Of a stretch of DNA of 13,370 nt, positions 6,828-12,894 are shown piece after piece. The notes beneath the pieces were generated by a model that made no database searches, had not been told where the DNA came from, and saw nothing but the letters and a program-made list of their open reading frames with translations. Source of the stretch: SpSt-583 sp034434015 (lineage in GTDB: Bacteria > Chloroflexota > Anaerolineae > Anaerolineales > UBA6663); the NCBI GenBank assembly GCA_034434015.1, contig DAOUAB010000258.1, positions 1 to 13,370 of the forward strand, read 5' to 3'. A program made the translations under genes and the position numbers. How positions within the stretch are numbered: position 1 is the first letter of the stretch; every line of letters begins with the position of its first letter.

Positions 6828-7391
6828 CTACGCCCGGCTGTCCCAGAGCGGCTCCGCCACGCCGCGCATTTTGTTCTCGTAGCGCGCCATCACAAACAAC
6901 GCATCCGAGAGGCGGTTGAGGTACTTGAGCACGAACGGCCCGACGGGCTCCTGGCCGGCCAGGGCGGTGACGTCGCGCTCGGCGCGGCGGCAGATGGTGC
7001 GCGCCAGATGCAGGTTGGCGGCCCCCACCGCGCCGCCCGGCAGGATGAAGTTGTCCAGCGGCCCCACGACCTCGTTCAACTCGTCGATCAGGCCCTCCAG
7101 GCGCAGGACGTGCCGCGCCTCGATCTGCGGCAGGACGTATCTGGCTTTGTCCTCTTCCACAAAGCACAGGTCGGAGCCGAGGTGGAACAGGTCGTTCTGG
7201 ACCTGCGGCAGCGCCTCGGCCAGGCGCGCGGACAGCCCGTGCGCCAGCGCCACGCCGAGGGCCGAGTTCAGCTCGTCCACGGTCCCGTAAGCCTGCACGC
7301 GCAGCGCGTCCTTGGGCACGCGCTGGCCGCCGCCGAGGGCGGTCGTCCCATCGTCGCCTTTGCGGGTGTAGAGCGTCGTGAGCCTGGGCAT
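6828..7391 (-). CDS. pduO: PduO-type ATP:cob(I)alamin adenosyltransferase
   Basis: The 187-residue product is a PduO/MMAB-type corrinoid adenosyltransferase. This enzyme transfers the 5'-deoxyadenosyl group of ATP to cob(I)alamin to make coenzyme B12 in the cytoplasm. Family motifs are clear: the N-terminal ATP loop TRKGDDGTTALGGG (9-22), GTVDELNS (36-43), NFILPGG (114-120), the active-site helix LARTICRRAERD (129-140) and NRLSD (159-163). Length is normal for the single-domain form. The start at 7391 places TTLYTRKGDDG at the right distance from the N terminus; a longer frame back to 7511 would run into btuD and has no family sequence. It lies 13 bp after the btuD stop and is the last gene of the riboswitch operon, linking uptake to activation. 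The neighbouring PH-domain gene ends 12 bp away on the other strand, with no terminator seen between them. Confidence 0.95.
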   Translation of the reverse strand: MPRLTTLYTRKGDDGTTALGGGQRVPKDALRVQAYGTVDELNSALGVALAHGLSARLAEALPQVQNDLFHLGSDLCFVEEDKARYVLPQIEARHVLRLEGLIDELNEVVGPLDNFILPGGAVGAANLHLARTICRRAERDVTALAGQEPVGPFVLKYLNRLSDALFVMARYENKMRGVAEPLWDSRA

Positions 7392-7404
7392 GCTTCCGCC
7401 TTTT

Positions 7405-8214
7405 CTAGCCTGGTCGCTCAACGGGCTGGCCTGGCCGTGGGGAGGCGCCATCCGGCAGCACCAACGGCGCGCCGTGGAGGGGATGCGAGATAACGTAGAT
7501 CGGGATGTCATAGGCCCGGCTGAGATTGCCCGGGGTCAGGACCTCGGTCGGCGTCCCCACGGCTTGCAATTCGCCGCCGGCCAGCAGGGCGACCCGGTCG
7601 GCGAACTGCGCCGCCAGGTTGAGGTCGTGCAGGGCCACCAGCACGGCCAGGCCGTCCGTGCGCGCCAGGTCGCGCACCAGACCCAGCGTCCCGGCCTGGT
7701 GCCTGAGGTCCAGGTGGGCGGTCGGCTCGTCCAGCAGCATCACCGGCGCCGCCTGCGCCAGCGCCCGGGCGATCAACACCCGCTGCTGCTCGCCGCCGGA
7801 CAATGCGCCGACCGGCCGCCCGGCCAGCTCGCTGGTGCAGGTGCGTTCCATGGCGCGGCGCGCGATGGCGCGGTCCTGTTCGCGCTCGCGCCCCAGCCAG
7901 CCCAGATAGGGCGTGCGCCCCATCAGGACGGTCTCAAAAGCCGTGAACGTCTCCGGCAACTGGGCGGCCTGCGGCACCACCGCGATGCGGCGCGCCCGCT
8001 GCTCCGGCGACCAGCGGTGAACATCGGCGCCGTCCAGCGTCACCCGCCCGCCCGCTGGCCGCAGCAGGCCGCTGGCCGCCCGGATCAGCGTCGACTTGCC
8101 GGCGCCGTTCGGGCCGATCAGGGCCAACACCTCGCCGGCCGGCAGGGTCAGGTGCACGTCGCGCAGCACCACGCGCGAGCCGTAAGCCAGAGTCAACGAG
8201 TCAAGCGTCAGCAT
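7405..8214 (-). CDS. btuD: Cobalamin ABC transporter ATP-binding protein
   Basis: The 269-residue ATPase of a BtuCD/FecCDE-type importer has all the standard motifs: Walker A GPNGAGKS (34-41), Q-loop Gln82 in VVPQAAQ, signature LSGGEQQR (138-145), Walker B VMLLDEPT (158-165) and the switch His196 in ALHDLNL. After the ATPase core comes the short C-terminal part usual in this family. The start at ATG 8214 gives the normal MLTLDSLTLAYG opening; upstream in-frame sequence overlaps btuC and is not family-like. Substrate assignment to cobalamin rests on context (btuF, btuC, PduO-type enzyme, riboswitch), because iron-siderophore ATPases look the same. A 34-base inverted repeat spans the btuC stop and the gap before this gene. 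The ribosome site is weak (GACGGAAAA). Confidence 0.93.
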   Translation of the reverse strand: MLTLDSLTLAYGSRVVLRDVHLTLPAGEVLALIGPNGAGKSTLIRAASGLLRPAGGRVTLDGADVHRWSPEQRARRIAVVPQAAQLPETFTAFETVLMGRTPYLGWLGREREQDRAIARRAMERTCTSELAGRPVGALSGGEQQRVLIARALAQAAPVMLLDEPTAHLDLRHQAGTLGLVRDLARTDGLAVLVALHDLNLAAQFADRVALLAGGELQAVGTPTEVLTPGNLSRAYDIPIYVISHPLHGAPLVLPDGASPRPGQPVERPG

Positions 8215-8227
8215 ACGATTTTCCGTC

Positions 8228-8261
8228 GTAAGGGCGGACGGCCGTTCGCCCCTGCCCTTAC
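8228..8261. repeat. REP-like inverted repeat at the btuC-btuD junction
   Basis: Outer arms GTAAGGGC (8228-8235) and GCCCTTAC (8254-8261) are perfect complements. Inside, 8232-8251 is itself a 20-base near-perfect palindrome, with ten pairs including one G-T, centred on GGCC. The element overlaps the btuC TAA and could form two alternative hairpins in mRNA. There is no U-run, so it is not an intrinsic terminator. It may stabilise or process the message between permease and ATPase genes, or be a dispersed palindromic repeat. Confidence 0.6.
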
Positions 8262-9295
8262 GCCGCCGGCGCGCGCCGCAAGAGCCACAAAAAGAACGGC
8301 GCGCCAGCCAGGGCCGTGACGATGCCCACCGGCACCTCCTGCGGCGCCAGCACCGTGCGCGCGGCGATGTCGGCCAGCAGCAGGCCCGCCGCGCCGGCCA
8401 GGATAGAGAGCGGCAACAGCCGACGATAGTCGGTGCCCCACAACAGGCGCGCCACATGCGGCACCACCAGGCCCACAAAGCCGATGATGCCCGAAAACGC
8501 CACGGCCGCCGCCGCCGCCAGCGACGCCGCGGCGATGATCACCAGTTTCAGCCGGTCCACCGCCAGGCCGAGCTGCTGCGCCTGGTCCTCGCCAAACTGG
8601 AGCACATTGAGCGGCCGCGCCAGGATCAGCAGCGTGCCCAGGCCCAGGACCACATACGGCAGCGCCGCCCAGACCGGGTCCCACCCGCCCAGCGCGAAGC
8701 CGCCCAACAGCCACGCCATCGCGCGGCGCAACTCGCCCTGCGACCGGAGCATGAGGAAGGTCATCAGCGCCGTGGCGAACGCCCCCACGGCGACCCCGGC
8801 CAGGATCAGGGCCGTCAGCGGCGTCACCCCGGCGGGCGACGACGACGGCCGGCCGAGGCGCGCCAGGTTGACGACCAGCGCTACGGTGACCAGCGCGCCG
8901 AGGAAAGCCCCGGCCGGCACCGTCGCCATCCCAAGCAGCGACGCCGGCCACCGCCAGGCCATCACCAGCACCGCGCCCAGGCCCGCCCCGGACGCGACAC
9001 CGACCAGATACGGGTCAGCCAGCGGGTTGCGGAATAGGCCCTGGTAGGCCGCGCCGCTCCCGGCCAGCGCCGCGCCGGTCAGCGCCACCAGCGCCGTGCG
9101 CGGCAGCCGGATGCTGAACAGGATCGTCTCCCAGGTCGACGGCCAGTTTGCGTCAGGCGCTCCACCCATAAGGCGGCTCGCCAGGAGGCGCGCCACGTCG
9201 ACGGGCGGGATCGGGACCGCGCCGATACCGGCGCTGAGGAGCAGGGCCGCCGTCAGCGCCAGGCCGCACCAGAGGAAGGGAGAAATCCGTGACAT
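8258..9295 (-). CDS. btuC: Cobalamin ABC transporter permease (FecCD family)
   Basis: The 345-residue product is a FecCD/BtuC-family permease with about ten hydrophobic segments. Characteristic stretches are RLPRTALVALTGAALAGSG (63-81), YQGLFRNPLADPYLVGVASG (84-103), and near the C terminus FSGIIGFVGLVVPHVARLL and APQEVPVGIVTALAGAPFF, the usual coupling and final-helix motifs. Length is normal (about 330-350). ATG 9295 is chosen because it precedes the first membrane helix directly; the upstream in-frame sequence to 9385 is Arg/Pro-rich and not family-like. It lies 82 bp after btuF, an unusually long gap for this operon, which contains a hairpin. With BtuD dimers it would form the channel that accepts corrinoid from the BtuF lipoprotein. 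Siderophore permeases share the fold, so the cobalamin assignment comes from the operon and its riboswitch. Confidence 0.93.
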   Translation of the reverse strand: MSRISPFLWCGLALTAALLLSAGIGAVPIPPVDVARLLASRLMGGAPDANWPSTWETILFSIRLPRTALVALTGAALAGSGAAYQGLFRNPLADPYLVGVASGAGLGAVLVMAWRWPASLLGMATVPAGAFLGALVTVALVVNLARLGRPSSSPAGVTPLTALILAGVAVGAFATALMTFLMLRSQGELRRAMAWLLGGFALGGWDPVWAALPYVVLGLGTLLILARPLNVLQFGEDQAQQLGLAVDRLKLVIIAAASLAAAAAVAFSGIIGFVGLVVPHVARLLWGTDYRRLLPLSILAGAAGLLLADIAARTVLAPQEVPVGIVTALAGAPFFLWLLRRAPAA

Positions 9296-9330
9296 GACCC
9301 GCAGGCAGAGCGGAGGGCGGATCGCCAGGC

Positions 9331-9346
9331 GCTGCGGCGGCGCAGC
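9331..9346. repeat. Hairpin in the 82-bp btuF-btuC gap
   Basis: GCTGCG and CGCAGC form a perfect six-pair stem with a four-base loop. Next to it, 9347-9366 contains short repeated GTCCGCCATCCGCCATC-type units. No U-run follows on either strand. In the btu transcript this hairpin would lie between the receptor gene and the permease gene, a position where such structures often protect the upstream mRNA segment. The rest of 9296-9377 shows no open frame with a family match. Confidence 0.45.
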
Positions 9347-9377
9347 CCGCCGTCCGCCATCCGCCATCGGCCGTCTG

Positions 9378-10310
9378 CTAATCAAACAAGTCCGGGTGCA
9401 GCAGTTTCGCCAGCGTCTCCAGCCCGTCCACCAGCCGCGGGCCGGGGCGGCTCACCAGGTTATCGTCGAAGGCCAGGATCCGGTTGGCCTGCACGGCCGC
9501 CAGCGCCTCCCAGCCGGGCCGCGCCGCTACGGCCTCCGCCGTCACCCCGTAGGCCGCATCGCCCAGCAGGATGACGTCCGGGTTCTGGCGGATCAATTCC
9601 TCCGAGCTGATCTGCGGATACGGGTCCGACAGGGCCGCGCCGATGTTCTCGCCGCCGGCCAGCGTGAGCAGCGTGTCCATAAATGTCCCCGGGCCAACCG
9701 TGAAAGGCTTGGTCGGGTCGGTGGCGTCCAGCTCATAAAAAACCCTGGGCCTGGCCGTCACGGCCTGAGTCTTCTCCAGAACGGCCGCCACGCGCGCCTC
9801 CAGGGAGGCCGCCAGCTGTTCGGCCTCCGCCTCGCGGCCGGTGAGCCGGCCGACGAGCTTCAGGTTCTCATACAGGCCGGCGAAATCGGTCGGGTTGGCC
9901 AGCCAGTACACGGTCAGGCCGAGATCTTCCAGGGCCTTGACCTGCTCCGGGGTGTTGATCTCGGCCGCCAGCACCAGGTCCGGCTGCAGGGAGACGATCA
10001 GTTCTGTGTTGAGCGCGCCGAAGGTCGAACCGATGCTGGCGACGTCGGCGGCAGCGGCAGGGAAATCGGACAGCTCATCCCGGCCGACCATCTGCCGCCC
10101 CGCGCCGATGGCGAACAGAATCTCGGTGTTGGACGGCGCCAGGGTGATGATGCGCTGGGCGGGCGCGCTCAACGTGACGGCGCGGCCGAGGCCGTCGACG
10201 AAGGCCAGCGGCTCGGCAGTCGGGGCGGGCGTGGGAGCCGCCGGCGCGCAGGCCGCCAGGGCCACGACGGCAGCCAGCAACACAACGGGCTTGAGAAAGC
10301 GGGCGATCAT
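9378..10310 (-). CDS. btuF: Cobalamin-binding lipoprotein of the ABC importer
   Basis: The 310-residue product begins with a lipoprotein signal (MIARFLKPVV, hydrophobic core, lipobox ALAAC with Cys21), then a short Ala/Pro/Thr linker and a helical-backbone receptor domain. Family features are ITLAPSNTEILFAIGAG (55-71), FGALNTELIVSLQPDLVLAA, PRVFYELDAT and a GGENIGA second-lobe motif. It would be anchored outside the cytoplasmic membrane and deliver corrinoid to BtuCD. ATG 10310 is preceded by AGGAG with a ten-base spacer (10321-10325). It is the first gene after the cobalamin riboswitch and terminator, which strongly supports cobalamin rather than siderophore as ligand. The second, leaderless member of the same superfamily at 162-1076 is not part of this operon. 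Confidence 0.93.
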   Translation of the reverse strand: MIARFLKPVVLLAAVVALAACAPAAPTPAPTAEPLAFVDGLGRAVTLSAPAQRIITLAPSNTEILFAIGAGRQMVGRDELSDFPAAAADVASIGSTFGALNTELIVSLQPDLVLAAEINTPEQVKALEDLGLTVYWLANPTDFAGLYENLKLVGRLTGREAEAEQLAASLEARVAAVLEKTQAVTARPRVFYELDATDPTKPFTVGPGTFMDTLLTLAGGENIGAALSDPYPQISSEELIRQNPDVILLGDAAYGVTAEAVAARPGWEALAAVQANRILAFDDNLVSRPGPRLVDGLETLAKLLHPDLFD

Positions 10311-10344
10311 GGAACGCGGTCTCCTGTCCAGAAAACGATCCCTA

Positions 10345-10376
10345 GAAACAAAAACCCCTTGTCGCGTGACAAGGGG
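10345..10376 (-). terminator. Intrinsic terminator of the cobalamin riboswitch
   Basis: On the minus strand CCCCTTGTC and GACAAGGGG form a perfect nine-pair stem with a four-base ACGC loop (10376-10355), directly followed by TTTTTGTTTC. This is a textbook rho-independent terminator. It lies between the riboswitch aptamer and btuF, so it is the likely expression platform rather than the end of a gene. An upstream GGAGG (10417-10413) can pair with CCTCC (10379-10375) at the base of the hairpin and is a candidate antiterminator strand. No folding was computed. Confidence 0.9.
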
Positions 10377-10440
10377 AGGCCGAGAAAGAACGCCATTGGG
10401 CGCCGGTCCCCACCTCCTTTACGCGAGGTCTGTGGAGAGC

Positions 10441-10606
10441 GCAGAGCAGGCGGGCGACCTGGCTGATTGGGGGCATTGCGAGGCAACGCCGCCAAATTAC
10501 AGTTGCGCGACAGCGCCGGACTCGGTAAGCAGCGCGATCGCGCTGCGACCATCACCGGCTTCGCCGTTTGACCCTGACCATCCGGGGAACAGGGCACCTG
10601 TTCTGC
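10441..10606 (-). ncRNA. Cobalamin (adenosylcobalamin) riboswitch
   Basis: The minus strand carries the conserved B12-element core: CCGGTG (10558-10553), CCGGCGCTGTCGC leading into GCAACTGTAA (10506-10497), and GCCAGGTCGCCCGCCTGC towards the 3' side. A closing stem is visible: GCAGAACAGG (10606-10597) pairs with CCTGCTCTGC (10450-10441) at nine of ten positions. An internal hairpin GGCGTTGC/GCAATGCC lies just after the B12 box. The usual short loop in the CCGG stem is replaced by an extra helix. The aptamer starts about 12 bases after the predicted transcription start and is followed by an intrinsic terminator and then btuF-btuC-btuD-pduO. Ligand binding should therefore stop transcription of the uptake genes. 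It corresponds to the Rfam cobalamin family by my reading; no search was run. Confidence 0.88.
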
Positions 10607-10625
10607 AATCTATTCAGTTGCAGGG

Positions 10626-10655
10626 ACTATACTTCTGCCAGGGGGCGTATGTCAA
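10626..10655 (-). promoter_or_regulatory. Sigma70-type promoter of the btu-pduO operon
   Basis: The minus strand shows a perfect -35 box TTGACA (10655-10650), an 18-base spacer and a -10 box TATAGT (10631-10626, five of six). Transcription would start near 10619, about 12 bases before the first stem of the riboswitch. Promoter, aptamer, terminator and btuF lie in the right order and distances. On the opposite strand TATACT (10628-10633) overlaps the same -10 region and might serve the divergent gene. Confidence 0.8.
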
Positions 10656-10695
10656 GCGCCAGATGTCCGTGATTGAACATGATACGATTGCGCCC

Positions 10696-11829
10696 ATGAT
10701 CAAACGCGATTTCTCCCGCCTCCAACATTTCCCGGGCACGCACGGCAACCAGTTCGACCTGGTCCTGCGCTTCCTCGACCAGATCGAGGCCCTGCCGGCG
10801 CCGGTCTTTGCCGGGCTGCTGCTCGGCCTGGCCGCGCTGCCGACCTTGGGCCAGTGGGCCTGGACCCTCGGGCTGTGGGCCTTTCTGCTGGCCGATTGGG
10901 CGCTGCTGGCCGCCTTGCCGCGCGCCGGCAAGTCCTTCGGCCCGGCCAAGCCGCCGGCCCTCATGCTGGCCGTGCTGCGGCTGCCGTTCGCGCTGCTGCC
11001 CTGGCCGTTCGCGCCGGCGGCCCAATTGATCGGCACGGCGCTGGTGGTGTATGCCTTCTGGATCGAGCCGCACCGCCTGACCGTCACCCGCCAGACCCTG
11101 CGCTCGCCCAAGCTGGCGCCCGGCGCGCCGCCGCTGCGCCTGCTCCACCTGGGCGACCTGCACATCGAGCGCGTCACGCAGCGTGAGCGCGACCTGATCG
11201 CGCTGACCGGGGCGTTGGAGCCGGATGTGATTGTGTTCACGGGCGATTTCCTGAACCTCTCCAACATCCACGACCCGGTGGCCTGGGAGGCATGCCGCTC
11301 GGTCCTGCGCGAGCTGGCCGCGCCGCTGGGCGTGTATGCCGTAACCGGCAGCCCGGCCGTGGACCAGGAGGCGGTAGTGCCGCAGCTGCTGGACGGGCTG
11401 CCGCTGCGCTGGCTGCGCGACGAGAAAGTGACCCTGGACAACCGGGGCCAGAAAATCGACCTGCTCGGCGTGACCTGCTCGCACAAGCCCTTCGTTGACG
11501 GGCCGCGCCTGAGCGCCCTGCTGGACGGCGCGCGGGGCGTCCCCACCCTCCTGCTCTATCACTCGCCCGACCTGGCGCCGGACGCGGCCGAGCTGGGGAT
11601 CGACCTGCAGCTTTCCGGCCACACTCACGGCGGCCAGGTGCGCTTCCCGGGGTACGGCGCCCTGTACGCCGGCTCGCTGTACGGCAAGCAGTTCGAGTGC
11701 GGGCGCTACACGGTCGGCGGGCTGACGCTCTACGTCACCCGCGGCATCGGCATGGAGGGCAAAGGCGCGCCGCGCGTCCGGTTCCTGTGCCCGCCCGAGA
11801 TCATCCTCTGGGAGATTACGGCCGCTTAG
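10696..11829 (+). CDS. Membrane-anchored calcineurin-like metallophosphoesterase with altered GNH motif
   Basis: The 377-residue product has an N-terminal hydrophobic region with about three membrane segments (36-52, 57-75, 90-125) and a C-terminal metallophosphoesterase domain of the YkuE/YaeI type. Metal-binding motifs visible are GDLH (153-156), TGDF (182-185), YHSPD (288-292) and GHTHGGQ (308-314). The family's GNHD/E motif, which supplies a metal ligand Asn and the catalytic His, is replaced by VTGSPAVD (216-223), so catalysis may be changed or lost. The domain should sit next to the membrane; substrate is unknown. ATG 10696 is used, but in-frame ATG 10663 is also possible; neither has a clear ribosome site. 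A much longer upstream frame is rejected because it crosses the btu promoter and riboswitch. The gene is divergent from the btu operon and convergent with the pilin gene. Confidence 0.82.
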   Translation: MIKRDFSRLQHFPGTHGNQFDLVLRFLDQIEALPAPVFAGLLLGLAALPTLGQWAWTLGLWAFLLADWALLAALPRAGKSFGPAKPPALMLAVLRLPFALLPWPFAPAAQLIGTALVVYAFWIEPHRLTVTRQTLRSPKLAPGAPPLRLLHLGDLHIERVTQRERDLIALTGALEPDVIVFTGDFLNLSNIHDPVAWEACRSVLRELAAPLGVYAVTGSPAVDQEAVVPQLLDGLPLRWLRDEKVTLDNRGQKIDLLGVTCSHKPFVDGPRLSALLDGARGVPTLLLYHSPDLAPDAAELGIDLQLSGHTHGGQVRFPGYGALYAGSLYGKQFECGRYTVGGLTLYVTRGIGMEGKGAPRVRFLCPPEIILWEITAA

Positions 11830-11860
11830 AAAAAAGACCGCCTCCTGAGAGAGGCGGTCT
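11830..11860 (-). terminator. Intrinsic terminator downstream of the pilin gene
   Basis: AGACCGCCTC and GAGGCGGTCT form a perfect ten-pair stem with a six-base loop (11835-11860). On the minus strand the stem is followed by TTTTTT (11835-11830), so it terminates the pilin transcript about 30 bases after its stop codon. On the plus strand the hairpin lies six bases after the metallophosphoesterase stop but has no U-run, so any effect in that direction would be partial. Confidence 0.85.
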
Positions 11861-11890
11861 GAGCATCGGGGCGGGCGGCCGGTCGTGGGG

Positions 11891-12037
11891 TTAGATGGCT
11901 TCGATCAGGTTGCTGAAAATGTTGCCGATCGTCGGGCCCAGGATCGCCAGGACGACGATCACGACCACGGCGACCAGCACCAGGATCAGGGCGTACTCCA
12001 CCAGGCCTTGGCCTTTAACGTCTTGGAATGTGAGCAT
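11891..12037 (-). CDS. Flp-type (type IVb) pilin
   Basis: This 48-residue protein, MLTFQDVKGQGLVEYALILV followed by a Val/Ile/Leu-rich helix and ending NLIEAI, has the hallmark of Flp/Fap pilins. A prepilin peptidase site lies after Gly9, with Glu at +5 and Tyr at +6 of the mature chain, then a hydrophobic helix to about residue 35. The mature form would be 39 residues. Flp pilins polymerise through this helix into Tad pili used for adhesion. The ATG at 12037 has a strong ribosome site AAGGAGA (12049-12043). The gene is flanked by a putative promoter upstream and a strong terminator downstream, so it is likely expressed alone and at high level. No Tad assembly ATPase, prepilin peptidase or secretin gene is visible in this window, so those would have to be elsewhere. 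Confidence 0.88.
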   Translation of the reverse strand: MLTFQDVKGQGLVEYALILVLVAVVVIVVLAILGPTIGNIFSNLIEAI

Positions 12038-12112
12038 GGATGTCTCCTTGATAAGATGAAAAGCGTGCTGTTGCGGGAACGGGCAGCCTATCGCCTCGAT
12101 CTGCTCGTCACT

Positions 12113-12141
12113 ATCTTACTTAAAGACGCGCCCCAAGGCAA
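12113..12141 (-). promoter_or_regulatory. Putative promoter of the pilin gene
   Basis: On the minus strand TTGCCT (12141-12136) and TAAGAT (12118-12113) are 17 bases apart, each matching four of six consensus positions. It starts just after the ubiE stop (12154) and would give a leader of about 70 bases before the pilin ATG. The pilin has its own terminator, which makes a private promoter likely, but the boxes are only moderate. Confidence 0.35.
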
Positions 12142-12153
12142 AGAGGACGAAAG

Positions 12154-12879
12154 TTAGGGCCTGTTTGGCAAAGCCGCTGGCTTCAAACCGGTATGGATCG
12201 CCATGGTGCCGAACATAAGCCGGCGGTAGGTCACGGCCTGGAAACCGGCCGTCCGCATCCGGTCGGCCAGGGCCTCGGCCTCGAGGAAACCCTGAGTCGA
12301 GTCGGGCAGATAAGTATAGGCCTCGCTCTCGCCCGCGATCCAGCGCCCCAAGGTTGGGATGACCACCCGCAGGTGAAGATGGATGAAGGGCCGCAACAGG
12401 CCCGGCGGCGGCGGTGTGGTATCCAGGCAGACCACCCGGCCGCCCGGTTTGAGCACGCGGAACTGCTCCTCCCAGGCCCGGCTCAGGTGGCCCACGTTGC
12501 GCATCAGATAGCCTGAGACGACCGCATCGAACGTCTCATCCGGAAAGGGCAGATTCAGGGCATCCGTGCCGGACCAGCGGACGCGGCCGCCGCCGGCCCG
12601 CCCGCGCCCGACGCGCATCATCGCCAGGGTGAAGTCGCCGCCCACCACGTGGACCGCAGGCTGCTGACGCAGGGCCTCGAAAGCCAGGTCCCCGGTGCCG
12701 GTCCCGAGGTCCAGCAGACGACCGCCCGGCGGCAGTTGCGCCAGGGCGACCACCTGCCGGCGCCAGGCGCTGTCCTGCCCGAACGTCATCAGCCGGTTCA
12801 TCAGGTCGTAACGCCCGGCGATGCGTGTGAACATCTGCCGCACGTAGGCGGCCCGATCCGCGCCAGTGAGTTGAGCCAT
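12154..12879 (-). CDS. ubiE: Demethylmenaquinone/2-polyprenyl-benzoquinol methyltransferase (UbiE/MenG family)
   Basis: The 241-residue product is a class I SAM-dependent C-methyltransferase of the UbiE/MenG family, which methylates the quinone ring in the last steps of menaquinone or ubiquinone synthesis. Family signatures are present from end to end: VRQMFTRIAGRYDLMNRLMTFGQD (13-36), motif I LDLGTGTGDLA (56-66), GDFTLAMM (81-88), DALNLPFPDETFDAVVSGY (106-124), RVLKPGG (141-147) and YTYLPDSTQGF (188-198). Length is normal. The usual FGLRNV is SGYLMRNV here, a modest change. A menaquinone role is more likely than ubiquinone in this type of organism, but the sequence alone does not decide, hence the neutral family symbol. 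The start at 12879 lies 15 bp after the stop of the sensor kinase gene, with AGGGG close to the ATG, so both genes are probably co-transcribed. Confidence 0.92.
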   Translation of the reverse strand: MAQLTGADRAAYVRQMFTRIAGRYDLMNRLMTFGQDSAWRRQVVALAQLPPGGRLLDLGTGTGDLAFEALRQQPAVHVVGGDFTLAMMRVGRGRAGGGRVRWSGTDALNLPFPDETFDAVVSGYLMRNVGHLSRAWEEQFRVLKPGGRVVCLDTTPPPPGLLRPFIHLHLRVVIPTLGRWIAGESEAYTYLPDSTQGFLEAEALADRMRTAGFQAVTYRRLMFGTMAIHTGLKPAALPNRP

Positions 12880-12894
12880 AGCCCCTAAATCCTA

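Noticed and set aside
9096..10466. 456-codon plus-strand open frame opposite btuC and btuF.
   Set aside because: Arg/Gly/Gln-rich antisense shadow that also spans the riboswitch terminator.
9841..10695. Long open plus-strand frame running into the metallophosphoesterase gene.
   Set aside because: It crosses the btu promoter, riboswitch and btuF on the other strand and encodes Arg/Ser-rich sequence without family features; the real start is near 10663 or 10696.
11835..11860. The same hairpin as a plus-strand terminator of the metallophosphoesterase gene.
   Set aside because: No U-run follows on the plus strand; it is assigned to the minus-strand pilin transcript.
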